Source: Melioribacteraceae bacterium (GTDB lineage: Bacteria; Bacteroidota; Ignavibacteria; Ignavibacteriales; Melioribacteraceae). From it: DNA of 64,000 nt. The stretch spans positions 186,001-250,000 of the forward strand of contig WYBN01000012.1 of assembly GCA_011525875.1 (NCBI GenBank), read 5' to 3'. This document shows positions 47,116 to 56,400 of the stretch, piece by piece; positions within the stretch are counted from its first letter, which is position 1, and each line of letters starts with the position of its first letter. The translations under genes were made by a program, and so were the position numbers. The notes under the pieces were generated by a model, which did not search any database, was not told the origin of the DNA, and saw only the letters and a program-made list of their open reading frames with translations.

Positions 47116-47653
47116 TAATGGCAGTATAATATTTATCGGTGATTCAATTACGGAAGCCTTTAATGTTAACCGTTATTTCCGGGATGGAATGATTATTAAT
47201 AATGGCGTTTCCGGCGACGGCACAGCAGATTGCTTAAGCAGGATTGAGCCTGCATGGTTTAAGACAGAACCAAAATTTGTTTTTATATGCATCGGTACAA
47301 ACGATATTGCCCGTAATAAGCCGGATGAAGAAATAATTGACGGCATTAAGAATATAATTATCAAGATAAGAAAGATTTACACAAAAAATACTATTGTACT
47401 AAATTCTATATTTCCCACAAGGCACAATCCTCCAAGACCTAATCACAGAATAGATGCACTCAATAAACGAATAGAAAAATTCTCTAAAAAAAATAACTTT
47501 TTATTCCTTAACATTTCTCATGAATTTAAGGAGAATACGAATCAGTTGAAAAGGGAATTTACTACAGACGGACTTCACCTGACCGAACGAGCCTATCTTT
47601 GTTGGTCTGAGTTGATAAAAAATTTTCTGATTGGGCAAGGCTGTGAGATATAA
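47090..47653 (+). CDS. SGNH/GDSL-family hydrolase
   Basis: A 187-residue esterase-type hydrolase. The four SGNH blocks are clear: FIGDSITEAF (Ser19), NNGVSGDGTADC (Gly block), CIGTNDIARN (Asn block) and TTDGLHLTERAY (Asp and His). It resembles the GDSL-like lipases/acylhydrolases acting on sugar O-acetyl or lipid esters. No signal peptide is visible from either ATG (47090 or 47102), so it is probably cytosolic. It overlaps the genes on both sides. Confidence 0.85.
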   Translation: MYTIMQQTNNGSIIFIGDSITEAFNVNRYFRDGMIINNGVSGDGTADCLSRIEPAWFKTEPKFVFICIGTNDIARNKPDEEIIDGIKNIIIKIRKIYTKNTIVLNSIFPTRHNPPRPNHRIDALNKRIEKFSKKNNFLFLNISHEFKENTNQLKREFTTDGLHLTERAYLCWSELIKNFLIGQGCEI

Positions 47654-49046
47654 AACGACTATACTAATATTATTTATTTCCATTGGGATACATGCATTCG
47701 ATACGCTTAAGGTCAGCGGCATTGGACCGGGAATGGTCTATTATAAGATTACAGATAAGGAGAAACCGTTAATTATTGATTTAATCGAAATTGACTTGAC
47801 GGTAAAATCAAATAAGATTGAAATGGTTATTGCAAACGATGTTTTGAATAAAGGTGGAGAAAAAACCTCTGAGATGTCGGCGCGGAAAATGAACGAAGGT
47901 TTATTTGTAACGGCTGCAATTAACGCAGACTTTTTCGGTTGGCAGCCTCCGCAGGCGCAGAATTCAATGATAATTAAAAGTGATTATCTTAAGGGTGTAA
48001 AATTAAACAGAGGTATGTTTGCTTTCACTGAAGATAATTCGCCTCATATTGGGTATTTCCCTTTCTATGGATTTCTTAATTTATCAGATACTCTTTATTT
48101 GGATGGCTTAAATTCTCAAGATACATCCTTTAATGCTATGCTGTATAGTTATTGGTGGAGCATTCCCATTAAAATTAGGGATGGTTTTACTTATCTGCTG
48201 TTGGAAAAAACCGACGAAGAAAAGGTGAGGGCTAATACATTCAATGAATTCAATTTTACAAAGAGATTAGAGGCAAAAGGCGATATATCCTTAGTTGAAA
48301 ATCAATTCATGCTTGTTGTTAAAGATAATTACTTTTTAAACTATGCAGATTATTTTTCTCAACCGGATAGGTTAAATATTTTTCTGGGGACAAAAATTAG
48401 AATAGAAAATTTAAATACAATGACGGGGGGGCTCCCAATACTTGTGTCTGAAGGCAGGAAGTATGAAACATATATTGGCAGGGAGGGATTATCAAGTGAT
48501 AAGTTTGCAGGTTTAAATCCCAGAACTGCCATTGGTTATAACAAAGAGAAGACGAAATTTTATTTTATTACCGTCGACGGAAGAAATCCTGAACACAGCA
48601 TCGGTATTTCTTTAACCGATCTGGCAGACTTTCTCTTGGGCATAGGATGTTATGATGCTCTAAATCTTGACGGCGGCGGCTCAACCACTATGACATTGAG
48701 AGATAGCGTAGTTAACAAACCTTCGGATATTTCCGGAGAACGAAAAGTCTTTAATGCACTTTTGGCAGTATCTTATGAACAAAAGAATGAATTGATAGAA
48801 AAGTTTGATATTTTAGAAAACAATATTTTAGTTAAATCAGAAAAAGAATATGAACTCAAAATAAACGCTGTTGATAAATGGGGTTTTAGAATAAATCTGA
48901 ATTTAACTGATATTGATATTAAATCCCCGGCAATTAAATTTAGAGTGGAAAATAATCGGATTATAATCGAGGGCGGCAGGCCGGGTTTTATTATTTTCAA
49001 TGCCGGCATTCACTATGATAAAATCTGGGTTGAATTCCTTCAATAG
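47643..49046 (+). CDS. Phosphodiester glycosidase (NAGPA domain) family protein
   Basis: An exported protein of about 467 residues with the phosphodiester glycosidase (NAGPA/DUF2233) domain, related to the enzyme that uncovers mannose-6-phosphate in animals. Motifs: ITAAINADFFGW-like sequence (VTAAINADFFG), GLNPRTAIGYN, FYFITVDGR, and LNLDGGGSTTMTLRD, which is the most diagnostic. The C-terminal 100 residues are a beta-rich domain. The GTG at 47643 gives a proper signal peptide (RYKTTILILFISIGIHAF); a TTG at 47631 is an alternative. It overlaps the SGNH hydrolase by 11 bases. The substrate is unknown. Confidence 0.82.
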   Translation: MRYKTTILILFISIGIHAFDTLKVSGIGPGMVYYKITDKEKPLIIDLIEIDLTVKSNKIEMVIANDVLNKGGEKTSEMSARKMNEGLFVTAAINADFFGWQPPQAQNSMIIKSDYLKGVKLNRGMFAFTEDNSPHIGYFPFYGFLNLSDTLYLDGLNSQDTSFNAMLYSYWWSIPIKIRDGFTYLLLEKTDEEKVRANTFNEFNFTKRLEAKGDISLVENQFMLVVKDNYFLNYADYFSQPDRLNIFLGTKIRIENLNTMTGGLPILVSEGRKYETYIGREGLSSDKFAGLNPRTAIGYNKEKTKFYFITVDGRNPEHSIGISLTDLADFLLGIGCYDALNLDGGGSTTMTLRDSVVNKPSDISGERKVFNALLAVSYEQKNELIEKFDILENNILVKSEKEYELKINAVDKWGFRINLNLTDIDIKSPAIKFRVENNRIIIEGGRPGFIIFNAGIHYDKIWVEFLQ

Positions 49047-49081
49047 TAATTAATTATAAACAATAAATTATTAGGTTTTTT

Positions 49082-50785
49082 ATGAACATAAACGATTCAT
49101 TCTATGCAAATACTCAAGAAGCCGGGAGTCGAATAAACAACAGATTGAATAAAATTATTGATAATAAGGTTGCTTCAAATATTTGGGGAAAGAATTACAG
49201 ATTATGGAACGACAAACCCGATGAAGTATCCAACCGGCTTGGCTGGCTTGACAGTGCTGATGTAATGCTTGATAAGATTACGGAGATCAATCAATTCACT
49301 AACGAAATGCGAAGCAAGGGGATCAAACACGCTCTGCTGATTGGCATGGGGGGATCTAGTTTAGCTCCAGAAGTTTTCAGGGATACCTTCGGAGTTAAAT
49401 CTGGTTACTTAGACCTTGCAGTTGTTGACAGTACACATCCTAAAACAATTAAAATATTTCTTGCGAAATATAAACCAGACGAAACTCTTTATGTAGTCTC
49501 TACAAAATCCGGAGGTACGGTTGAGACGATTTCATTAATGAAATTATTCTATAGTCATGCGGTAAAAAAAATGGGCGTTGATAAAGCTTCAAATCATTTT
49601 ATCGCTATTACTGATCCGGGAAGCGGGCTTGAGAAAATCGCCGTGGAGTTAAAGTTTGCTAAAATATTTTTAAACGATCCGAATATAGGAGGAAGATATT
49701 CGGCTCTTTCATTTTTCGGATTGCTGCCTGCAGGTTTAATTGGCGTAGATCTTAATAAACTTATTGAACGAGTATTGCAGAGTGCGCATAATTCTAAATT
49801 TGACAACAGAATAAATATTCCATTAGCGGCAGGTGCTGTAATTGGCGAAATGACATTACTGGGCAAAGATAAATTAACTTTTGTTTTATCTGAGGAAATT
49901 AAATCTTTTGGATCATGGGTTGAACAGCTTATCGCAGAAAGCACGGGCAAAATTGGAAAAGGAATCGTACCGGTTTATGGAGAAATACTTGTTGAACCAG
50001 AATACTATCTCAAAGATAGATTGTTTGTTTATATGCACTTGAAGAATGATGAATCTAAAACAAATCATATTAAAGCATTATCAGCTAAGGGTCATCCGGT
50101 TATCGAAATTGTACTAAACGATATATACGATTTAGGCCGTGAATATTTTAACTGGATGTTTACTACGGCTGTAGCCGGGCATATTCTAAACATTCAACCG
50201 TTCGATCAACCTGACGTTGAGTCAGCCAAAATACTCGCAAGGAAAATGATGAGTGCATATCTCGAAAGCGGTTCACTGCCGGCTTACGATTTCAAAACAG
50301 TTACTGATACGTTTAATATAAATTTATCCGTCCAAGCAGAAAAATTAAGTCAAATTATTTCAGAGTTTGTATCTCAAAATGTGTCATACGAAGACCCGGT
50401 TTCTTATGCAGCGATTCAGGCGTACATGAATCCCGATAATAAATTACTTGAGATATTCAGTAAATTAAGAAGCAGCATACAAAGAGAGTTCAAAATAGCG
50501 ACTACTGTTGGAATTGGTCCTCGTTTTCTCCATTCAACCGGACAACTGCACAAAGGCGATTCCGGCAATGGAATTTTTATCCAGTTCACTGAGGAACTTA
50601 ATGAAAACTTGATCATTCCCGATGATGCAATAAACGGTTCCAGCTCTGTAAGTTTTGATGTTTTGATCACTTCGCAAGCAATGGGTGATAGGCAGGCATT
50701 ACTTGATAAAAAAAGAAAAATTTTGCATATACATTTCAAAGAAGACGCAGCTAAAGTGTTAGCGAATGAATTTTCAGCAGGATAA
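49082..50785 (+). CDS. Glucose-6-phosphate isomerase of the transaldolase/PGI type, stand-alone
   Basis: A 567-residue protein matching the isomerase half of bifunctional transaldolase/glucose-6-phosphate isomerases. It shows IGMGGSSLAPEVF (about 88-100), STKSGGTVETIS (sugar-phosphate Ser/Thr loop), NIGGRYSALSFFGL, and FGSWVEQLIAESTGKIGKG. It lacks the transaldolase half and begins with its own ATG 35 bases after the preceding gene, with no reading-frame remnant of a transaldolase upstream. It should supply fructose-6-phosphate/glucose-6-phosphate interconversion; whether the genome has a separate transaldolase is unknown. Confidence 0.88.
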   Translation: MNINDSFYANTQEAGSRINNRLNKIIDNKVASNIWGKNYRLWNDKPDEVSNRLGWLDSADVMLDKITEINQFTNEMRSKGIKHALLIGMGGSSLAPEVFRDTFGVKSGYLDLAVVDSTHPKTIKIFLAKYKPDETLYVVSTKSGGTVETISLMKLFYSHAVKKMGVDKASNHFIAITDPGSGLEKIAVELKFAKIFLNDPNIGGRYSALSFFGLLPAGLIGVDLNKLIERVLQSAHNSKFDNRINIPLAAGAVIGEMTLLGKDKLTFVLSEEIKSFGSWVEQLIAESTGKIGKGIVPVYGEILVEPEYYLKDRLFVYMHLKNDESKTNHIKALSAKGHPVIEIVLNDIYDLGREYFNWMFTTAVAGHILNIQPFDQPDVESAKILARKMMSAYLESGSLPAYDFKTVTDTFNINLSVQAEKLSQIISEFVSQNVSYEDPVSYAAIQAYMNPDNKLLEIFSKLRSSIQREFKIATTVGIGPRFLHSTGQLHKGDSGNGIFIQFTEELNENLIIPDDAINGSSSVSFDVLITSQAMGDRQALLDKKRKILHIHFKEDAAKVLANEFSAG

Positions 50786-50819
50786 TTTTCCAGAATTGAT
50801 TGCAGCAGAAGGAGATTAA

Positions 50820-51485
50820 ATGAACAGTATTCTTGATCAGCTCAGCGAATGTATTGAATTCGGTAAAGCGGATATTAATTCAAAACATCCGCCGCATCTT
50901 ATAGGAAAAGAAGGCGCAAGCGAATTGACTAAAACAGCGTTGGAGAGTGGTATAGACGCTAACATTATTTTGAATCAAGCGCTAATGACAGGCATGCAGC
51001 GGATTGGAGATAAATTTTCTCGAGGTAAGGCATTTATTCCTAATTTACTAATCTCGGCTAAAGCAATGAATGCTGCTATGAAACATTTAAAACCATATTT
51101 TGACAGAGGCGAAGCTTCTCTCAAAGGCACTATTGTTGTAGGAACTGTTTCTGGAGATCTTCACGATATCGGGAAAAATATTGTTAAGATGGTAATGGAA
51201 GGCAACGGCTGGAAAGTAGTTGACCTTGGAGTTGATGTTAAACCGGAAAAATTTGTTGAAGCCGCAGAGCAGAATCCTGGATGCATCGTCGGGCTTAGCG
51301 CACTTCTTACAACAACAATGCTTAATATGGAAGGTGTGGTTAAAGCTCTCAAACAGAATTCCGATAAGATAAAAATATTTGTCGGCGGCGCTCCGCTGTC
51401 TCATGAATTCGCAATGAAGATCGGCGCTGAAGCTTACTTTCCTGAACCTTATGGTCTCGTTAAATATCTATCTTCCAATAATTAA
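50820..51485 (+). CDS. Corrinoid (cobalamin-binding) methyltransferase protein
   Basis: A 221-residue corrinoid protein of the MtaC/MtbC/MetH-core type: an N-terminal four-helix cap (about 5-95) and a Rossmann B12-binding domain with the base-off His ligand motif DLHDIGK (about 114-120), GLSALLTTTM and VGGAPLS. It has no catalytic domain of its own, so it is a methyl carrier that shuttles between partner enzymes. AGAAGGAG precedes the ATG. The two following genes are a MetH-type reactivation domain and a UroD-family methyltransferase, which together look like a methyl-transfer module. Confidence 0.93.
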   Translation: MNSILDQLSECIEFGKADINSKHPPHLIGKEGASELTKTALESGIDANIILNQALMTGMQRIGDKFSRGKAFIPNLLISAKAMNAAMKHLKPYFDRGEASLKGTIVVGTVSGDLHDIGKNIVKMVMEGNGWKVVDLGVDVKPEKFVEAAEQNPGCIVGLSALLTTTMLNMEGVVKALKQNSDKIKIFVGGAPLSHEFAMKIGAEAYFPEPYGLVKYLSSNN

Positions 51486-51616
51486 CGATATGGAAAGTAT
51501 AAATAGATTTTAATTTTAAGATAATCTGCGGAAATGTTGAGATCGTTTTATTGAGTTAAAAACAGTAATCTAATAAATATATTGAATGCTATATTTGCTC
51601 TAACGGAATTAGTGAA

Positions 51617-52324
51617 ATGAATTACGATATAAATATTTTTGCACCTCAATACGAAGAACTGAACGTACAGATCGAAAATATAATTATGAGAATGGGTTAC
51701 GAATATTCGGAATGCCCGGAAGAAATAATTTCTGTTACGAATCAGCTTTTTAGAGAATCACGTTTTCATGTGCAGCTTAAAGCCGGTTTTAGAATTATAG
51801 AACCGCGGGAGTTTGCAGCGAGCAAAAAAGAAATGGTAATAGGCGATCTGACGTTTTTAATTGATAGAATGATTTCTGCACATCTCAAGAAAGTTGACAC
51901 AATTGCAATTTTTGTATGCTCACTTGGGAAAGAATATGACAAGTGGATCAGAAGTTTTTATGATGGAAACGACGGATTGAATGCGTACATAGCAGATATA
52001 ATTGGTTCGGAAACGGTGGAAGCGGCTGCAGATTGGATTGAAGAATATATCCGGAAAGCATCCGAAGCCGAAGGGTGCCATATCACAAACAGATTAAGTC
52101 CGGGGTACTGCAACTGGCATGTTTCCGAGCAGAAAAAATTATTTTCTCTTCTCCCTGAAAGTTTCTGCGGAGTAGCTTTAACCGAATCGGCTTTGATGAC
52201 CCCCATTAAAAGCGTAAGCGGAATAATCGGAATAGGTGCAGAAACAAAGAAACTAGATTATCAATGCCATATCTGCTCAATTGACCACTGCTATATGAAA
52301 CGAAAATCAACAGTAAAGAAATAA
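51617..52324 (+). CDS. Stand-alone methionine synthase activation-domain protein
   Basis: A 235-residue homologue of the C-terminal, SAM-binding reactivation domain of MetH. The diagnostic segment is NRLSPGYCNWHVSEQKKLF (about 156-174), followed by TESALMTPIKSVSG. It should rescue oxidised cob(II)alamin by reductive methylation with SAM. The C-terminal tail has an extra CHICSIDHC motif (Cys-x2-Cys-x4-Cys, about 217-225) not part of the Escherichia coli domain as I know it; it may bind metal or an Fe-S cluster. It lies 131 bases after the corrinoid protein and 4 bases before the UroD-family gene. Confidence 0.87.
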   Translation: MNYDINIFAPQYEELNVQIENIIMRMGYEYSECPEEIISVTNQLFRESRFHVQLKAGFRIIEPREFAASKKEMVIGDLTFLIDRMISAHLKKVDTIAIFVCSLGKEYDKWIRSFYDGNDGLNAYIADIIGSETVEAAADWIEEYIRKASEAEGCHITNRLSPGYCNWHVSEQKKLFSLLPESFCGVALTESALMTPIKSVSGIIGIGAETKKLDYQCHICSIDHCYMKRKSTVKK

Positions 52325-52328
52325 GATT

Positions 52329-53354
52329 ATGAAACCAAATATTGAAGAATTTATTAAAACGTTGAGAAGAGGCAAAGCTTCTTATGTGCCTATTGCAGAA
52401 CTCGGTGTTCATCCAAAAATAAAAGAAAAAATTATTGGACGCCCTATTGTCGCGCTGGAAGATGATATCGAATTCTGGCATAAAACAGGTTATGATTATA
52501 TCAAATTGCAGCCGAAAGTGGATTTTAATCCGGGGAAAATTGGAATAAGTGAACATGCTATTTTTCAAGAAGATGGCAGAATGGAATTTAAGTGGGCGGC
52601 TGAAGGCTGCGGCGTAATAACAAATTTTGAAGATTATGGGAATTATATTTTCCCTAAAAAAGAAGATTTTGATTATGGGAATTACGACCGTGTGAAAAAC
52701 ATACTCCCCGAGGGAATGGGCGTCATCGGTCAATATGGCGATATTTTTACAATGACCTGGGAGATGATGGGTTTTGAAGGATTCTCCTTCGCGCTATTTG
52801 AAAATCCTGAGTTAATAGAAACATTGAACACTCGTCTGGGAGAACTTGTGCTTAGTATGTTTGAAGTTTTTGCACAGCATCCCAGCGTAGATGTTTTATG
52901 GTACAGTGATGATATTGCATATCAGGGCGGATTGTTGATGTCCCCTGATGTGCTCGATAAATATTTTTTCCCATGGCTAAAAAAGATTGGGATACTGGCA
53001 AAAAAAAATAATAAACCTCTTATCTACCATACAGATGGAATTTTATATGACGTCTTCGATAGAATAGTAGATTGCGGCGTGGATGCTATTCATCCAATAG
53101 AGCCAAAAGCAATGAGTATAAAAGATGTAAAAGAGAAATACGGAGAAAAGCTCTGTCTTATAGGTCACGTTGATGTCGATCTTCTTTCGCGAGGATCAGA
53201 AGAAGAAATTTTCAGAGTAGTTGAAGAAAATATTAAGACTGCCGGATATAACGGCGGATACTGTGTAGGTTCTGGCAATAGTATCCCTGAGTATGTTAAG
53301 CTTGAAAATTATCTTGCTATGATACATGCGGCAAAACAGTTTGGAGGTGAATAA
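52329..53354 (+). CDS. UroD-family (MtaA/CmuA-like) corrinoid methyltransferase
   Basis: A 341-residue TIM-barrel of the uroporphyrinogen decarboxylase superfamily. The N-terminal Arg-rich substrate motif of true HemE is absent, and the neighbours are corrinoid genes, so a methyltransferase role is favoured. In MtaA-type enzymes zinc is held by His-x-Cys and a distant Cys; here the positions read YHTDG (His followed by Thr-Asp) and GGYCVGSGNS, so one ligand differs. HVDVDLLSRG and an Asn in GSGNS are also typical of O-demethylase-associated members. Whether it donates to or accepts from the corrinoid cannot be told. Confidence 0.83.
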   Translation: MKPNIEEFIKTLRRGKASYVPIAELGVHPKIKEKIIGRPIVALEDDIEFWHKTGYDYIKLQPKVDFNPGKIGISEHAIFQEDGRMEFKWAAEGCGVITNFEDYGNYIFPKKEDFDYGNYDRVKNILPEGMGVIGQYGDIFTMTWEMMGFEGFSFALFENPELIETLNTRLGELVLSMFEVFAQHPSVDVLWYSDDIAYQGGLLMSPDVLDKYFFPWLKKIGILAKKNNKPLIYHTDGILYDVFDRIVDCGVDAIHPIEPKAMSIKDVKEKYGEKLCLIGHVDVDLLSRGSEEEIFRVVEENIKTAGYNGGYCVGSGNSIPEYVKLENYLAMIHAAKQFGGE

Positions 53355-53404
53355 AACTCCGCCGATTTAGAACACTAAAGAATGCGGTGAGATTTAATAT
53401 TTGT

Positions 53405-56400
53405 TCACTCAATCCTTTTCTTTATAACTCCCTCGTCTGTTTTTCTGGAAGTAACATAATAATATGCAGGAATTACGAACAGCGTTAATACGGTGGAAAC
53501 AATTAACCCGCCAATACTGACTACGCCGAGAGGAACCCGCATTTCCTTTCCCGCATCGCCTATTCCTAAAGCCATTGGAAGCATGCCTAATATAATAGCA
53601 ATAGTTGACATTAAAATTGGTTTGAGTTTTGTCGGGCATGCTTCAATTAGAGCTTCTTTAACAGGTCTGCCTTCGTTTCTGACAAGAAGATTTGTATAAT
53701 CCAGCATAAGTATTGCATTATTAACGACAATGCCAATAAGCATTATTATTGCCATTAGCGAAGTAATTGCGAACGGAATTCCGGTATGATAGAGTGAAGC
53801 CAAGACTCCTATTAAAGCTAAGGGTACTGTTAGAAGAATAAAAAACGGCTGCAAAAAACTCTCGAGTATTGCAGCGAGAAGCATATATGTTAATATAACC
53901 GCAAGGAAGAATGCGAGGAGCATATCGAGCAGCATTTCGTTCATCATTTTTACATTGCCGCCCCATGAAAATTTATAACCCGGAGGAAAATCCATTTTGC
54001 CGAGCCGTCGGTCTATCTCTGTAGTTACGTCTCCGAGCGGGACGCCCGGGGCAGGCGAACCAGTGAATTGAATAGTTGTATATTTATCTCTATGCAGAAT
54101 CTTTGTATAACCTTTTGTAAATGAAACATATGCTAACTGAGAAATTTTATAAATAACGCCGCTTTGTGCCACTATCGGGATGTCGCCTATTTTTTCAGGC
54201 GTATCCACATCTTTGTCATTCATAGTTATGGTAATGTCGTATTCATCACCGCTTTCTCTGTACTTTGAAGATTCCAATCCAGCTATTGCGGCTCTTAAGG
54301 TTAATGCAAGCTCTCTAACGGTGAGATTTGCTTCAGCCATCATTTCTCTTTTGGGATAAATAGTTATCTCGGGTTTGCCTGCGCGCGAGCTGTTGTCAAA
54401 ATTTATAAGTCCTGTAATCGATTCTGTTTCGGCTATAATTTTTTCTTTCCATTCTTCAAGAATCTCAAGTTCCTGTCCCTGGAGATAAAATTGAATCGGG
54501 GCGCCCCCCATTCCCATGCCGGAAGAGTAATCAACCAAGATTCTTGCATTGGGAATATCGCTTAAGTCTTCAACAAAGTTTTGTATCATTTCCTCAATAC
54601 TAATATCGCGTTGATTCTCATCAAGAAGCTGGATATCAATCCGCGCCATGTTTGAACCGGTGTTAAGGTCGCTTATTTTTCCAAGAGCAGTTAACATATG
54701 CACTACTTCAGGGTACTTGTTTATTTTGTCTTCAATGGATTTAAGTGTTTCGGATGTTTCGTGCAAATTATAGCCTTCGGGAAGTTCAACCTCAACTTTT
54801 ATTTTGCCGTCATCAAGTTTAGGCATGAACTCAAATCCAATGTTGGGCGCGTAGATTATAATTGTTAAAATAAAAATAATAAAAGATACAGCTATAACAA
54901 CGACAGAGCGGAGTTTATTATGCAAAGTCTTAGCTAAAAGTCTGCGGTAGAACTCATCCCAGGAGTGGAATATTTTATTCAGCATGTCGCTAATTCTGCC
55001 TGTCATTAACTTTTCTGGAAGTATTAATGAAGCAAGCATCGGTGTTAACGTAAAAGAATAGAGCAATGAAAATACTGTAGCAAAACTTGCCGCTAATGCC
55101 AGTTCTCTAAGAAATCTTCCAACAATAGAACTCATATTGGCTATCGGAAGGAAAACAACTATATTCGTCATGGTGGCAGCAAGTACGGCGACTAATACTT
55201 CCGTTGTGCCGAAATATGCCGCTTCGTGGTTATTCTTGCCCATTCGTTTATGCCGGAAAATATTTTCCAAAACGACAACGGAGTTAGCAACTAGCACGCC
55301 GACAGAGACAGAGAGACCCATAAGCGTCATCATGTTCAAAGTCAATCCGAAAGCTTGCAGAAGTAAAAATGTTGAGATTATCGAAGTCGGCATTGTTAAA
55401 GCGACAATGAGTGTTGATCTGAGATCAGATAGAAAAATAAACAACACAATTGAAGTGAAAACGATACCCAAAATTATGTTGCTCATTGTATCAACGACGG
55501 TCGATCGCGTAAATACAGACCGGTCGGTTACAATTTCCAGATTAGTGCCTGCCGGCAATGCAGTTCTGATTTCAGGCAGAGCGTTTTTTACAGCTTCGGC
55601 AACTTCAACAACATTTCCATCTGCACTTTTAGTTATGGCAAGCCTAACTACATTTTCATTTCTAATCTCTCCTCCGGAATTAATATAAATTGTTCGCTGC
55701 CTGATATCTTTTCCGGAATCAGAAACAGAAGCAAACTGTCGGAGGAATTTGCTGCCGAATGGAGTTGGAATTTGAAGATTATTCAATTCATCAAGATTAG
55801 TGAATTCTCCGTCAAGCCTGACTGTAAATTCCTGGTCATCTATTTGAAAATAACCGCCCGGCATTTTCAAATTGTGAGACGCAAGAATCTGCAGCAGCTG
55901 AGGCATTGAAATCAAATTCTGATAGATTTCTTTTTTATCCAAAACGATTCTTATCTCTCTTTCCTGTCCGCCGGTTATGTCAACTTTTGCAACGCCTTGA
56001 ATCTGCGAAAACCTGTCTTTAAGAATTTTATCCGCTGTTCTGTATAGTTCGCGCGGATCGAGCTCTCCGCTTAAAACAACGTCAATTATCGGGAAAGCCC
56101 GTATGTCAACTTTTCTTATTATCGGTTTTTCTGCATCGCCTGGAAGCTGATTCAGTATCTCGTCGACTTTATCTTTTACTTCCTGATTAGCAATATCAAC
56201 GCTCTTCCGCAAATCAAATTCGATTATTATTATAGAAGCTCCATCGAGAGAAAAGGATTCAATACTTTCAATCTGGCTTATCGTGGAAACAACATCTTCA
56301 ATTTTCTTAGTTACTAACGTCTCAATTTCCTTAGGCCCTGCGCCTGGATAAATGGTTTGAATTGTTACGAAAGGAATTTCCACGTCAGGCATCTGATCGA

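Noticed and set aside
50786..50819. Cobalamin riboswitch ahead of the corrinoid protein gene
   Set aside because: The leader is only 34 bases and contains just a Shine-Dalgarno; no B12-box was found there or within the preceding coding sequence.
52329..53354. Uroporphyrinogen decarboxylase (HemE) of heme synthesis
   Set aside because: The N-terminal Arg-rich substrate signature is missing and the neighbours are corrinoid methyl-transfer genes.
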